Assembly (NCBI RefSeq): GCF_000499845.2
Contig: NC_023749.2
Location: forward strand, 4,311,030-4,375,029
DNA from: Phaseolus vulgaris
Lineage: Eukaryota; Streptophyta; Magnoliopsida; Fabales; Fabaceae
Length of the DNA stretch: 64,000 bases
Direction: 5' to 3'
In this document: positions 9,573 to 22,359 of the stretch, piece by piece
How positions within the stretch are numbered: the stretch's first letter is position 1
Layout of the letters: each line of letters begins with the position of its first letter
Translations under genes and position numbers: made by a program
The notes under the pieces: generated by a model
The model's database searches: none
What the model saw: the letters and a program-made list of their open reading frames with translations, nothing else
Told to the model about the DNA's origin: nothing

Positions 9573-12500
9573 ATGGAGGCTTTCTCCCTACAGTCGCTCA
9601 CTCTAACCACCATCCCCTCCTCCTTGTCCCATAGAGGGGCCACTGAGAAACCTTGTGCCCATGTTAGCCTTTCCCATTTCACAAGGTACCCTTGTACCAC
9701 AAGGTCAACAAAACACAGAATTCGTTGCACCAAAGCTCAAGCTTCAGGTAATAAATGTTGTTCCTTCTCTCTCACAAAATATGTTAATTTGGAATATAAA
9801 TTTTTTGATGTGCAAAAGTTACTTAAACTTGTTTCAATCCATTCAATTTTAGACTGAGAATCAATTCATCAACCTGAGATAACATATGTATACATTAATC
9901 TAAAGTAAAAAATAAAAAAAACTTGCTTTTTTTGTGAATCTAAACATGCACCTTGTATACAAGGTTCAACAAAATCTAGTGTGGGTACTGCTGAGGGGAT
10001 ATCTGAGAAAACAGATTCCAAGGATGATAACTTAGTATTTGTTGCGGGTGCTACTGGTAAAGTTGGTTCACGGACAGTGAGGTACGTTTATTAGTTGTTA
10101 CTCTGCATTTTCCTTTCAAAATGCTAAGTAATGATAGTTTCTCTCATTCAGGGAGCTGATAAAGCTTGGATTTAGAGTCAGAGCTGGAGTGCGGAGTGCT
10201 CAGAGGGCGGGTGCATTAATTGAGGTGGTGTAAGAATTAGTTATTTGAAAAATGTTATGTGACTAATATCTTGTGTAAAAAAGATATGCATTAAAGATAC
10301 AAATATGTGCAGAGTGTTCAACAATTGAAGCTTGATGGTACAAGTGCAACTGGAGAGGGACAAGGTAAGGCAAGAAAGTTTTGAAATCAATATGTCTTGG
10401 TTCCAACAACAAAATGCTGGTGTATTGAATAACATTGTTTTTGGGTTTTAGCCCAGCTGTAGAGAAGCTTGAAATTGTGGAATGTGATTTGGAGAAACCA
10501 GATACAATTGGATTGGCATTAGGCAATGCGTCAACAGTGATATGTACCATTGGTGCCAGTGAGAAGGAAGTTTTTGACATCACTGGACCCTTTCGGATAG
10601 ATTATCAGGCCACCAAAAATCTAATTGATGCTGGTAACAAAGAACTTTCACTGTCTTATGTTTAAATGCCATGTGCATTCTGTATGTTTTGGTCTTTATT
10701 TGTCTTGACATTATTTGCTACTCCAATTTTTTTAAGCCTCAATCTTAATCTTGATCGAAACACAAACAAACACAGATATTGAAATCAGCCTGGCCTGATC
10801 AGTCAATGCTTATTATTTGTTATTTTTTATGTATTTTTGTCTTGAGCAGTAATTAATTCATATTGTACTGAAAGTTGAAAACACAAATGTAAAGTGTGTT
10901 CTATGTATTGCAGCAACTGTTGCCAAAGTAAATCACTTCATACTGGTTACTTCACTGGGAACGAACAAAATTGGCTTCCCTGCAGCTATCCTCAAGTGAG
11001 TGTGAAAGCTTTGTCATGTACTTGCTGTGTTCAACAATTTCCATGTTTGTAGTTTGTAGTCAAGCAGTAGTTATTATTGTTCACATATTGAGATCAGAAC
11101 GCAGTTCAACTGATTGCCTAATTCTGCTTCTGAAGTTTGTTTTGGGGAGTACTAATTTGGAAAAGGAAGGCAGAAGAAGCACTGGTGGCCAGTGGACTTC
11201 CATACACAGTGAGTCATTATGAATCTCTTGTAGTAATTTCACCCAAGTTCAGGGTTCTATTTGACTAATTATTTTGTCAATCTTCAGATAGTGAGACCTG
11301 GAGGTATGGAGAGACCTACTGATGCTTTCAAGGAAACTCATAATATAACCCTGTCAACAGAAGACACTTTATTTGGCGGTCTGGTGTCAAACCTTCAGGT
11401 AGTTATCATGTGAAATGTTATGTTTTCTTGTGTGTAGCTATAAATTATGGTAGGCATATGGCACATGTTAACTCTGATTTTCTAACTTTACAGTACCCAA
11501 GTACTGATAAATAATAAATAAAAGTAAGTGAATTTCCTTTTTTTAAGCATTGCAATTTAAGAAAAATGCTTTTGTGTGTGATGGAATGTGACTACAAGCA
11601 GCTCCCAGTTTTTTGCCTGAAAATTGATACAAAAAATAGTACTAGTAAATGTTATTCTTATCCTACTTTCCTTTTGGCACTCTTCTAGTTCGTGATTATA
11701 TATTTTCTTGGTAGGATCATTGCCAATATAATTTCATAAAAGCTTACAATGCATTGACTGGAAATTGAAGATCATGCTAATGAGTGTCCTGAATGAGAGT
11801 GCATTAGAATCCAACATTACAATTGCGCACAAAACCTTTGTACTTTTGATTCCTTAACCAATGGATCTGGATTATCATTCTCCTCCTTCCCATAATCCCC
11901 ACCCTGAATCTAGTAGGTAATGTATATGTATAAGTTTAAATATGATTGCTAACTTTGCTATCTGCTGTCTTACCATAGAGTATATCTGATTATGAATATC
12001 TATCTACTGAGGCCAATACCACCACTTTTAATTAATCCATGCTTGTTTGTCTTGTCTGCACATACAGAACAATATATATAATATTTACTGCCCCATGTTC
12101 CTTGTATGTATGGAAAGTAATTAAATATGTTGGCAGTTGTTGTTGCCTCTTATGAATATTAGTATGTGCTGTTGATTAAATTGGTAAATAAGTTCTAGCA
12201 AGTACAAAATTAACTTGTTCTGATTCAATGCAGATTGCTGAACTCTTGGCAGTCACGGCCAAGAATCCTGATCTATCATATTGTAAAATAGTGGAGGCAA
12301 TTGCAGAGACTACTGCACCGCTGACTCCCATGGAGGAACTTCTTGCAAAGATACCTTCTCAACGCCCTTACATTTCTTCACCCAAGGTACTTCCTTCCTT
12401 ATATAGTCTTGTACATTCTAAACGGATGGTTGAATCTTGAAGCATAATAGTGGAATTCATCCTGCTTATCAGTTCAACTTCCCACTGAGGGTGCTATTCT

Positions 12501-13634
12501 TTATTAGCCATTCTACCTTGGTATTGCTAACCAGTGATGTTAGTTAATTGTTTATTGGGATGGTTCAGAAACCAGACATTCCAGCGGCCAGTATTCCAGA
12601 TCCTCCTGCTAATGTTGTGACTGCGGAACCAAGTGTTACCACTGAGCAAGAAACTTCACAACCTAAACCAGTGGCAAAACAGCCACTTTCTCCCTATACC
12701 GCGTAAGCCAAGTTGCAAAGATTGCCTAAACAACATTAAAATAGTGAAATAATTTGCACTTTCTGATTAGGTAATAAGGATTAGGACACAACCAACTTTT
12801 CATTGTGGACTGTAGATGCATAAACTAATTCGATGTATGTTTTATCAGTTATGATGATTTGAAGCCACCATCATCTCCTTCTCCATCTAAGCCTGGTGGT
12901 GGGAAACAAGCAAAGATCAGTGAGACAGTGCCAAAACCAAGTGCTTCAGATACTCCAAGTAGTGTGTCAGGAGTAGATGGCATCACTCAAGCAACATCTT
13001 CATCCAAAGTGGAGAAGCCTCTTTCTCCTTATGTAGCGTAAGCTGCTTCTAATTTTTCATTCTTGTTAATACACATTAGCACCTAACCTTATATATTTTG
13101 GTTTTCAGCTTATGTCAATTCTGTCACTGCCCTCTGTGTGATTTTCTTGTTATGTTTGTTGCCTGAGGCCATGTTATGCCTGCAGATATCCTGACTTAAA
13201 GCCTCCCACTTCACCATCTCCTAATGCACCAGTTGTATCAGTTTCCACATCTGCTGCAGCTGGTGTGCCACAGATAGACACAATATCAAGTAATGGAACA
13301 CCCCAACTTTCAACTGCAGATGAACCAAAGGAAGAACATCTCCCCGAACCCAAGTCAAGACCACTGTCACCTTATACGATGTGAGCTTCTTCCAACTTGC
13401 CTTCAATTTTCTTGTTTCTTTTCCAATGACTCTTCATTCCTCATGCTGAATAATTACATTTTAGAAAAATGATATATGGGGCGAGTGTTAACATTCATAG
13501 TGTTAACATTTTAGAATAGTTATATTTTGTCTTATGTTTCTTGGAGGTAGTGTTAACATTCATAGAAATGAACATTCAGGTATGAGGACTTGAAGCCTCC
13601 TGCATCACCATCACCTTCCTTCAGAAATTCCTAG
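9573..13634 (+). CDS. TIC62: TIC62, chloroplast NAD(P)-binding Rossmann protein that tethers FNR
   Basis: Thirteen exons: 9573-9747, 9964-10081, 10152-10224, 10313-10364, 10457-10633, 10914-10995, 11136-11208, 11288-11398, 12234-12386, 12569-12702, 12849-13037, 13186-13380, 13580-13634; 528 residues. All junctions are GT-AG and keep frame. The N-terminus (MEAFSLQSLTLTT, then Ser/Thr/Arg-rich) looks like a plastid transit peptide. The nucleotide-binding loop GATGKVG is at residues 87-93 of an atypical short-chain dehydrogenase-like domain. The C-terminus has three repeats of the form PLSPYxxYxDLKPPxSPSP (around residues 376, 439 and 504). In the TIC62 family these bind ferredoxin-NADP oxidoreductase at the thylakoid and inner envelope. 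Length fits the family (pea protein about 530). The ATG at 9573 is chosen because it begins the conserved MEAFSLQSL. Two broken relatives lie just upstream. Confidence 0.95.
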
Positions 13635-16600
13635 GAATTGCTTTCCTATTCAATCAGACAAGGTTAGAAATGCAAATTATTACATCATAGTAAGGTTTAT
13701 GCTTTGTTTATGCTGTGGAAGTTAATGGACACATAATTTTGATAGAACTGTTGAAAGAGTCTAATGCAGCAACAACTCATGGAGGATCAGGATCATTTCT
13801 GCGAATTGAAATTTTCAGCAGTGTCATTTTTTTTTTTCTGTATGACCTTTCTGCCAAAACTCAACAAACACTATTGCTCCTTTTTGTAATTTACTTTCCC
13901 TATGTTGCAATTTAAACAAGGAAAAGGTATCACTTTTCATGTTCAATTTTTTAAAATTTAGTTTTATTATTTTCATGTTCAATTTTATTCACGGGTAATT
14001 AATCGCTTTCCATGGTGTTGTAATTTGGATTTGGAAAGGATTGTCTTATTTATCAAAGGGGAAAATAATATATGCTTTTAGTTATTTAGTACCTAGAGAA
14101 AAACCTAGAAAAAAAAATCAATCTTAACAGTAAAAATGTCCCTTTTTTTTCACATGGCTTATATATAATTTTACATACTTCATATCTTTTTAGAAAATGA
14201 TTGAATTATTTTTTAAAATATTAATAAAATATTCTAATTTAATATTTATTTTACTTTAACATTTAATTTTTACTTTTTTTCCTTCTTCTCTAAACTCAAT
14301 TACTTACTCCATTTATTTATTTATTTTTAAAATGTACCACCTTTCTCGTAAATCTAAACAACTTACACTTTTAATTTAAATTAATTATACACGTTTTATT
14401 ATTATTTTTAAATATATTTTATATTTTTTTTAAATTGTGTGAAATTCATGAGATACAGATTAATTATCAATAATAATTCCTAAACTGTTTAGTTTTAGTT
14501 TTAATTCCACTGACAATAATTTTTTTTTAAAATATTTTTCGTTCAATTGTGAATTAACATGTATACTAATTACTTTCAAAATCATAAAATAATTTTTAAT
14601 TACATTATTAATTCGTGGAAAATTAACTCGTTATATTATATTTTGATTAAATTTTTTCAAAAAGTTTATGAGAAAATATGCTATATTGAGCTTTAAAATA
14701 TTATATTTAATTTTATTTTGAAAAGTGAGTATATAATAATTGATTTTCTTTGAGGTTCAAATAATAAATTTGTTTACATTATTTGTCACTTCAACAAAAT
14801 CAATGTCAAATTCGGATCCTCATTAAACAGAAGATGAAAGAAAAAAATTATTTTAGCTGGCAAGATGTTGGTGGCTAAGAGAATGCAAATAAATTCGAAG
14901 CAGAAGCCTTTTTGAAATATAAAATATAAATATATTTTATAAGCTTTACATTTGTAATAATTTCTTTTTAATAAAAAAAATTGCCTAAAAAGTTATTATA
15001 ATTACCACATAATGGATTTAAAAAACAAAATAAACTTATCACTCCCAATCAATCTTTTATTCTAATATTTTTCAGTTCACTAAAATGTATTTAGTAACAA
15101 ATTTTAGGGTTTAGGATTTATAAAAACAACAATTTGTAACTCTTAATATTTTTATCAAATGCCAGATAAAATTATTCTTAATAAATTTTAATTGTGCTAT
15201 TGTAATTATTGTAAATAAAATTACTATATTTCAAAACACCAGATTATTTGGTTCTCAGTTACAATTCCTTATTATGTATCTACATCCTCATAAACAATAC
15301 ATAGATTTTAGATTTTTAAAATATTTGTATTAGATTTTTAGTTCTGTATTTATATGAATTATTCAATTTAATCTATTTTTTATTAAAAATTATAATTACA
15401 TTTCTTAAATTTCAATTCAATATCAGCTTATCCCTTGACACAAATAATGTTAGCACTGTGCATAGGTAACGTAAAAAAAATATACATGTGACATTAAATT
15501 ATTTTCTATTCCACATTTATATAATTTATTCAATTTAGTTATTATATCATAGAAAAAATTCAAATCCCTTAATTTTTTTTTATAAAATAGTGGCAATGTA
15601 GTTTTATTGGAGTTTTCAATTAAGTCAATAAACTTCTTTTTCTTACACATTTTATATATTTTGCTAATCATGGTTTTCTAAGTTCAAAATTATGAAATTT
15701 TAAATTAATTAATTATTTATTTGATAGCAAGTTGGATAAATATCAAATGAAAGTATTAAATAATAATTATAAAAAATAAAAATATTTAATTATATAAAAT
15801 AAATTATGAAACAAAATAAACTCATATTAATTTTTAAATATGAATTTTTGCATTGATTTTCTGTTGTCGTGGTGAAGTTTGGTCCTCACTCACTCTCTTA
15901 CATTCATTTTTAAATTAGTAAGTTTCTCAATTTCTTTTTCATAACAAACTACAACGGTAAATCTAACACATTTTTTTTTTTTTTTTTGCGTTTTAGACAT
16001 GTGGTTGCTTATTTATTCACTATTTTTCTCCTAAATCCTTTTTCTTTTTTTTCTTTTTTTAAAGACTCAAATATTTATTTTTTTCTTATCAAAAGCACTA
16101 AAATAATTATTTTATAAACATTAACCATTCACCACTTTTTTTTGTCTTCAAATATAATTTTTTAAGTCTTTAAAACAGAAAAGAGAAAAATATTTTATTA
16201 AAATTTATTTACATATTTTTATTTTGTTCTCAAACTTCTTGAATATGAAAGTGTATAAGTCATTAATCCATAGTAAAGAAGATCCAGAGGAGGAAACACA
16301 GAGAGAAAAATGGAAACAAAAATATTTATTTATTTATATTGAAATTGACTATTTTATGCAAAGGAAAAAGATGATTATTGGAATATGATATAATCATATA
16401 TTTGTATTTGTTCAAATGTAACATTAATAATGACACTATAATTATTAAAATATTCTTTCTCATTTATATATTTAATTTATAAATTTAGTTCTAATAAATC
16501 TTATTACATGTATAAAAAATACATATAATCTCTTTTATTTAAATATATCTATTATGAATAATAAAATAAAAAATACTTATACATAGTTTAGTCGTAAAGA

Positions 16601-17213
16601 TAAAGTGAATATATGACCATCCCAAAAGTTAGTTCCTATACACACAATGAATAATAATTATCTTTATACAAATTCATTGCAATCCTTAGTTATAAATGTT
16701 CATATTCACTTAAAATAATGATGTGTTTTTATCGTACAACATGAAATTAATATTTTAATTTTAAAAAATATTGGTAACATAAAACTATTTGATTCTTTTA
16801 TTATAAATACATGTATAATAATTTTCTAAATTAATTTTAATATATGCTAAAATAAAATGATTAATTTAAAATTAATTGTACATTTGCTTTTTCTTATTCT
16901 ATTAAGTGATTATAAAAATAGTCACCTGATTTATATGACAACTCACATAATTATTAATATTTTATTGTTAATGTTATCCATGAATACTAAATAGAAAACT
17001 TATAAACTAAATCTTGTTATATATATATATATATATTTAACATATAGACTTTTTTTTATCTATTTGAATAAATTTTTTTCAAGTTTTAGAAAATATAAAG
17101 TTTAAAAATATTATGAGTTTTCTTATTAATTGTTATTTTTTTAAAATTCTGTATTATGTACAAGAAAAAAAAAACAGCTTAAAAAGGAGTAAAAAAATTA
17201 GGAAGCTACTCTT
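13635..17213. other. TIC62 3-prime flank, then AT-rich intergenic DNA
   Basis: About 13635-13970 is probably the 3-prime UTR and flank of TIC62, as it is duplicated together with the gene in both pseudogenes. The rest is AT-rich with long A and T runs and a (TA) run at 17020-17036. No gene was recognised. Confidence 0.6.
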
Positions 17214-17285
17214 TATCAGAGCCAGGTTTCGATCCTGGGACCTGTGGGTTATGGGCCCACCACGCTTCCGCTGCGCCACTCTGAT
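17214..17285 (-). tRNA. Initiator tRNA-Met (CAT)
   Basis: Read on the minus strand, 72 nt form a full cloverleaf: acceptor arms ATCAGAG / CTCTGAT, anticodon arm GTGGG-CCCATAA-CCCAC with anticodon CAT, and T arm with loop ATCGAAA. The A1:U72 pair, the three G:C pairs next to the anticodon loop and A (not T) at position 54 are initiator features. There is no intron, whereas plant elongator tRNA-Met genes are usually split. A run of T (A7 on the plus strand near 17191-17197) follows the 3-prime end and could terminate Pol III. Confidence 0.96.
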
Positions 17286-18070
17286 TTGTTGAAAAGTTAC
17301 ATCGTTTTTAATCATATGTACGTTTTCATTAAAAAAAACTGTTTAGTGAAAAAGCTCCTTCTGTTATTCATGTCAATGGGAAGAAAATTTAATGTAAAAT
17401 TGTATATCTAACAAATTAAGAATAAAATGAAATAAAATTGGCAAACTCAGTTATGTTGGTCAAATTGTTCAAATTATCCAATTAAGCTGATTGGAGGAAC
17501 TGTAAGATTATAAATTATAAGAATATAAAAAAAAGGTTCATGGAACCTTATATTTATCAGATTTTAAACAAGTGAGTTGAAACTAACTGATTTGGTGACA
17601 GAATCAATGCAAAAAGAATTCAGTAACTAAACTTTTGAGTAATGTAAAAATAATTCAGAAACAAGGTGTTTTCTTTTACTTAAGGGTCAAATAATAAATC
17701 ACCAATTCATAAATAAATGTATATATTTCAAACTTGAATGCACACCACTGAACTAAATATTTAATAAATTTAAAATATTTTAATAATTTAAAATTGAAAA
17801 AAGTGTAAAGAGTATGTAGACATAGAATTGAACATAGCCGTTAAAATCATAACGGATTCCGACAAAAAGATGTATTTTTAACCGTAAATCAATTATATCC
17901 GTTGCAACCATCATGTGTTTTTGATTTAATCTTAACTGTTTTTCTTTTTCACCGTTAAGTGTCAACGGTTACTCATAAAATTCAATTTACTGTGACTTCT
18001 TTCTTAATCTGTTCCCAAGGAATAAAGGGGTTTGGTGTTAGGGTTTTGGATTGAAGTTTGAAGAGGAACA
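17286..18070. other. Intergenic and probable promoter of the methyltransferase gene
   Basis: AT-rich to about 17980, then less so toward the start codon at 18071. No gene seen. Confidence 0.5.
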
Positions 18071-20344
18071 ATGGAAGATACGCCAACACCTTCAACTGCG
18101 TTGGCCTACCTTAATCCCTCCTACTGGTAAACACCATTCATTTATCAAAGCTTCTCAACAATTTTGGATAATTTCTCAAAAAGTTATTTTGATGTTCTTT
18201 TTGTTGGTGTCAGGGATGAGAGGTTTACGAAGGAGGAACAATATGAGTGGTTCAAGGATTATTCCCATTTTCGCCACTTGATTCAACCCCATCTCACGCC
18301 CCATTCCGCTGTATGCTTCGTTCACGCATTAGGTTACGATTTGTGATGGAATGTGGCTAACGCGAATGTATTTGCAGGTCCTGGAGCTTGGATGTGGAAA
18401 CTCACAAATGTGTGAACAATTGCATAAGGATGGCACAAATAACATAACTTGCATTGATCTTTCACATGTTGCGGTTGAAAACATGCAAAAGAGATTACTC
18501 TCCCGGGGATTCAAAGGTCAGCTTCTGCATTCGAACTAAGGTCCTGTTAGGATAAACTTCGTTGGAGAAAAAAAATAAAATAAGTCGTTTCTTAAAATAA
18601 AACTGATTTTAACTTGTTCATTCATAAGGCAATTTGAAGTTATACATGAAACTAATTTTACTTTTTCACTAGAAAAGCTTGTCTAAGGAGCTTGGTTAAT
18701 TGCTAGACATGAAACATATGAATATGGGTGTGCGTTTGACTATCAACATTAGCTTTTTCACGTGATTCTGTGTTTCTGCTTGTTATGTGGTTTACATGTT
18801 TTTGTTGTCATGATTTTACGTGTTTTTATTTCTGTGATTAGACATAAAAGTGCTGCAAGCTGATATGCTAGAGCTACCTTTTGGGGATGAGTGTTTTGAT
18901 TTGGTTATTGAGAAAGGAACTATGGTAAATTGAATGATTTTTCTTTCGTTTATGATGGGATTTTGGCTTGATGTCTTCAACTAATGATTGTGGTTTCCGA
19001 ATGATGATTGTTTGAATTGAAGTTTATGGGATACATGTGATTTTGGTTTTGAAGGATGTATTGTTCGTGGACAGTGGTGACCCATGGAATCCAAAGCCTG
19101 AAACTATATCCAAGGTCATGGCCACTTTGAAAGGAGTTCACAGGGTTTTGAAAGCTGGTGGCACTTTTATTTCAGTAACTTTTGGCCAGGTTTAAAAAAA
19201 GAACTGTTTGGTGTGGCTCTTTTCATTTGTTGCTGTGATTGATTCTCTAATATATTTAAAATTTCTTGGCAGCCACATTTCAGGCGCCCTATATTTAACG
19301 CTCCAGATTTCACCTGGTCTGTTGAGTGGACTACTTTTGGTGAAACGTTCCACTATTTTGTCTACATTCTTAAGAAGGTTGGTCCGTGTAATCTTACTTG
19401 TTTTTATTCTGATAAAAACAAATGTTTGTTCCTTATTATTTTAAGGTATTGCTACCAAGACTTGAACATGTGAGTTTTCTACCAAAATCCCCAATTCCAT
19501 TTACTACCTTTTATAGTGAATACTCATTCTGGTCCTTTAAATTTAAACTTGACTTCACGTTGTCAATTTGGCTCTTCTCATCTGTATTTTTGTACTCCAA
19601 TAACCAATTTGATGGCTAAAATGACACATCAAAGAACCAATTTAATGTCATGCATATCTTTCAAGGACAAGGTTGTTGAATTTTTAAATACTGGACCATG
19701 TGATGTTGCATATTCCTTTGAAAAATCTAACATACTCCTACTTTTTTTACAATTAAAAACTGCTACCTTTTGCAATGATATAGATAATTATTCTATTCTC
19801 ATGAGAAAGTATAGATTTCATCAGGAGTACTGAGTGTATCTTTTCTCGGGTGAGGGAGGGTTTTTAAATAGTGTGCTATACATGGATGGGGAATTCAAGG
19901 TTGGATCTCCTCCTTTGATGGAGATCTAGGTGAAATCTGATAGTGTGTTCAGATAACAAGAATAAATTCCACCTCACAAAATCATGGTGATACCTTGAAA
20001 ACCCAGAAGTGACTATTTGTTGTTTTGTCCTCTCCGTGAAGAAATAATCATTTCTCACCATGAGGCTAATTCAAACGAACAATGAGTTGTTTCTTGAATG
20101 TAGTTCTGGTTTGTTATATATGATTTAGTGTAGAATTGTTCATAAGAGACCTTAATAAATGATGATTATGACTGCGTTTTTGTTTTAAATGTTTTGATGA
20201 AACATTTTTCAGGGACAGAGATCATCATATGATGATATGCCACCTACAAAGGGGTTTGAAGCACCATCTATTAATCTACTTCATGAAGAATTAGAAAATG
20301 AAGATTTTGCTTTCCGAATCAATGTTGACGAGTTGAACTATTAG
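18071..20344 (+). CDS. SAM-dependent methyltransferase, EEF1A lysine methyltransferase 4-like
   Basis: Seven exons: 18071-18126, 18214-18310, 18378-18516, 18842-18924, 19055-19189, 19273-19377, 20213-20344; 248 residues, all GT-AG. The N-terminus has YW-DERF...YEWFKDY, the signature preceding the fold in METTL13/EEF1AKMT4-type proteins. Motif I is VLELGCGNSQ from residue 52, the acidic strand-2 end is CIDLSHVAV, and the post-motif stretch FDLVIEKGTMDVLFVD is typical of the family. Homologues with this layout methylate lysines of translation elongation factor 1A. That function is inferred here and the plant substrate is not shown by the sequence. The last intron (19378-20212) is long. Cytosolic location is likely, since there is no signal or transit peptide. 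Confidence 0.9.
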
Positions 20345-21245
20345 CTTGTATCGCACGAAGCTTTGTCATCAATTTCAATGTATTTTTCTTACTGCAATTT
20401 TAGTTTCCTTGCTTCAAAGGAGGAGTGCAATTATCATAACAGTGAATTCAAACAAACTAATGTGGCTCCAAACTTGTAATTCTACTTTGTTGAAAAGTTA
20501 ATGAAAGTAACTTAAGTTGCTAAGGTTGACATGTTTTAGGATAACTACCTTAAATTGTGTTTGAATGAGAAATTGTAAAATTTTAAGGAATTTGAAAATG
20601 TTGCAAGTTTAAATTGCTTTGATTTAAGCTTTCTATATTTTTTAAATATTTGTTTTGGATAAATTAATTCAATCTTCCTACATTTCTATTTTTTAATTTG
20701 GATATGTAATTTAATTTCTATAGTAGTATTAGATATTAAATACGTATTTAGAAAAATAACATTTTAATATCAAACTTTAGTTAAATTAAAATATTTAATA
20801 TGAGAGAAGATACCTAAATATGAGAAAGGAAAGAGGAATAAGAATCTTAAATATGCCTGCTTATTTGATTTTGTTTAATGACTATTTTTAAAAGAGTCCT
20901 TTTCAATTATCCCAAATTACTTTCTTTAAAAATTATTTATTAAGGTAACTGATAAATATAAAATACTAAAAATAAAGACTTGGATTATTTTTATTTTAGA
21001 GTATTTACATTTGTATTTTTAACTTTTAATTGATTAAAACTTTTTGACTCTTTATTTACAAATTATTTATTTAATTTAATTTAATTTTATTTACTTTCAA
21101 GTATATTATATATTTTTTCACATTTTACATCCTATTATTCATGGGACTATCTCCTAAAATGTTCCAATCAAATTTAAAACAAACTCAAGATATTCTAATT
21201 TCAAATAAACATAATACATGTTAATTAATATAATTATTGAAAATA

Positions 21246-21285
<40 letters not shown>

Positions 21286-22359
21286 TAACCTAATAAGTGA
21301 ACCGATTCATTTAATTTATTAGTTAAAAAGATTTAAGTCGGATTGGAGGTAAGTTGATCGATAACCCACTAATGATAATTCTTTAATATTTGTAAAATTT
21401 TTCATTATAATTATGTTGATTTGATCTAATGTAACATTATTTATTTATATATTACATGCTATCACAAACAGTTTTCAAACCATATCAGTTCACTTATTCA
21501 AGAGTAAATTAATTTAAAATCAAATATAAAATATTAGACAGTTTTCTGAAATATTTGTATTGAAAATATAAAAAAACTATTTTGGGAATGTAACCAAGTA
21601 TATGAATCTCAAAATTTCCCAAGATTACGTCAGAAAATATATATTTCTGGCAGCCTAATAGAATATTTGCTATCTGTAAAGAAAAGGGCTGTAAAACAAT
21701 AATAGTTTTTTTCCACAAAGTGCATTTTTTTTTCAGGAAATACAGGTAAATATAATCTACAGGCGAAAATAATTGGGGAAAAAGTACAAATAATACATTT
21801 CTTTATTTATTAAAAATTAAAGAAAAAATCTGGGGTGACCAATAAAGTTAACTTGAATAAAGAGAAGACAGTGAACAATTGTTTTATTATTGAATATAAT
21901 TATCATCATTTCATTGTCCCATCCCGTTATACTCGAAATAAAATTAAATAATAATGTATAATTAATTAACAAAAATAAAATGGAAATTAAATGTGGAATA
22001 GTTCTATGACTTGAAAATATGTCAGAAATTGAAAAATAATAGTAATAATTAATATCTGATAATGTTTACGAAAGAGTAAATCAATAGCAAACAAATAATA
22101 ATAATTTTGTAACTATATAAGGGAAAGGGATTGCGAAAAACTGCAAAGGAAGAAGGAAAGGTTGTTTCTCTCTCTTTTTGTGCGTTTTGGTGAGTGGCTG
22201 CGCTCTGTCTTGCCGGCCATCTCGTCGGAATTTCAGTTATTGATTTTCCGATCACCGGATTCGATCGAATATCGAATCCCTAATTGTGCGATAGTGGTTT
22301 ATTTCATCAATTGAATTTGAATACGCATTCAATCGTGTTTTGGGGTGGGGGTGCTGGAG
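20345..22359. other. Intergenic; AT-rich, promoter and 5-prime UTR of the RBR ligase at its right end
   Basis: No gene seen. It holds a (TA)n microsatellite at about 21249-21283. A TATATAAG at about 22124 and the more balanced sequence after it are a plausible core promoter and leader for the gene starting at 22360. Confidence 0.5.
21249..21283. repeat. (TA)n microsatellite
   Basis: About 17 uninterrupted TA units. Confidence 0.95.
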
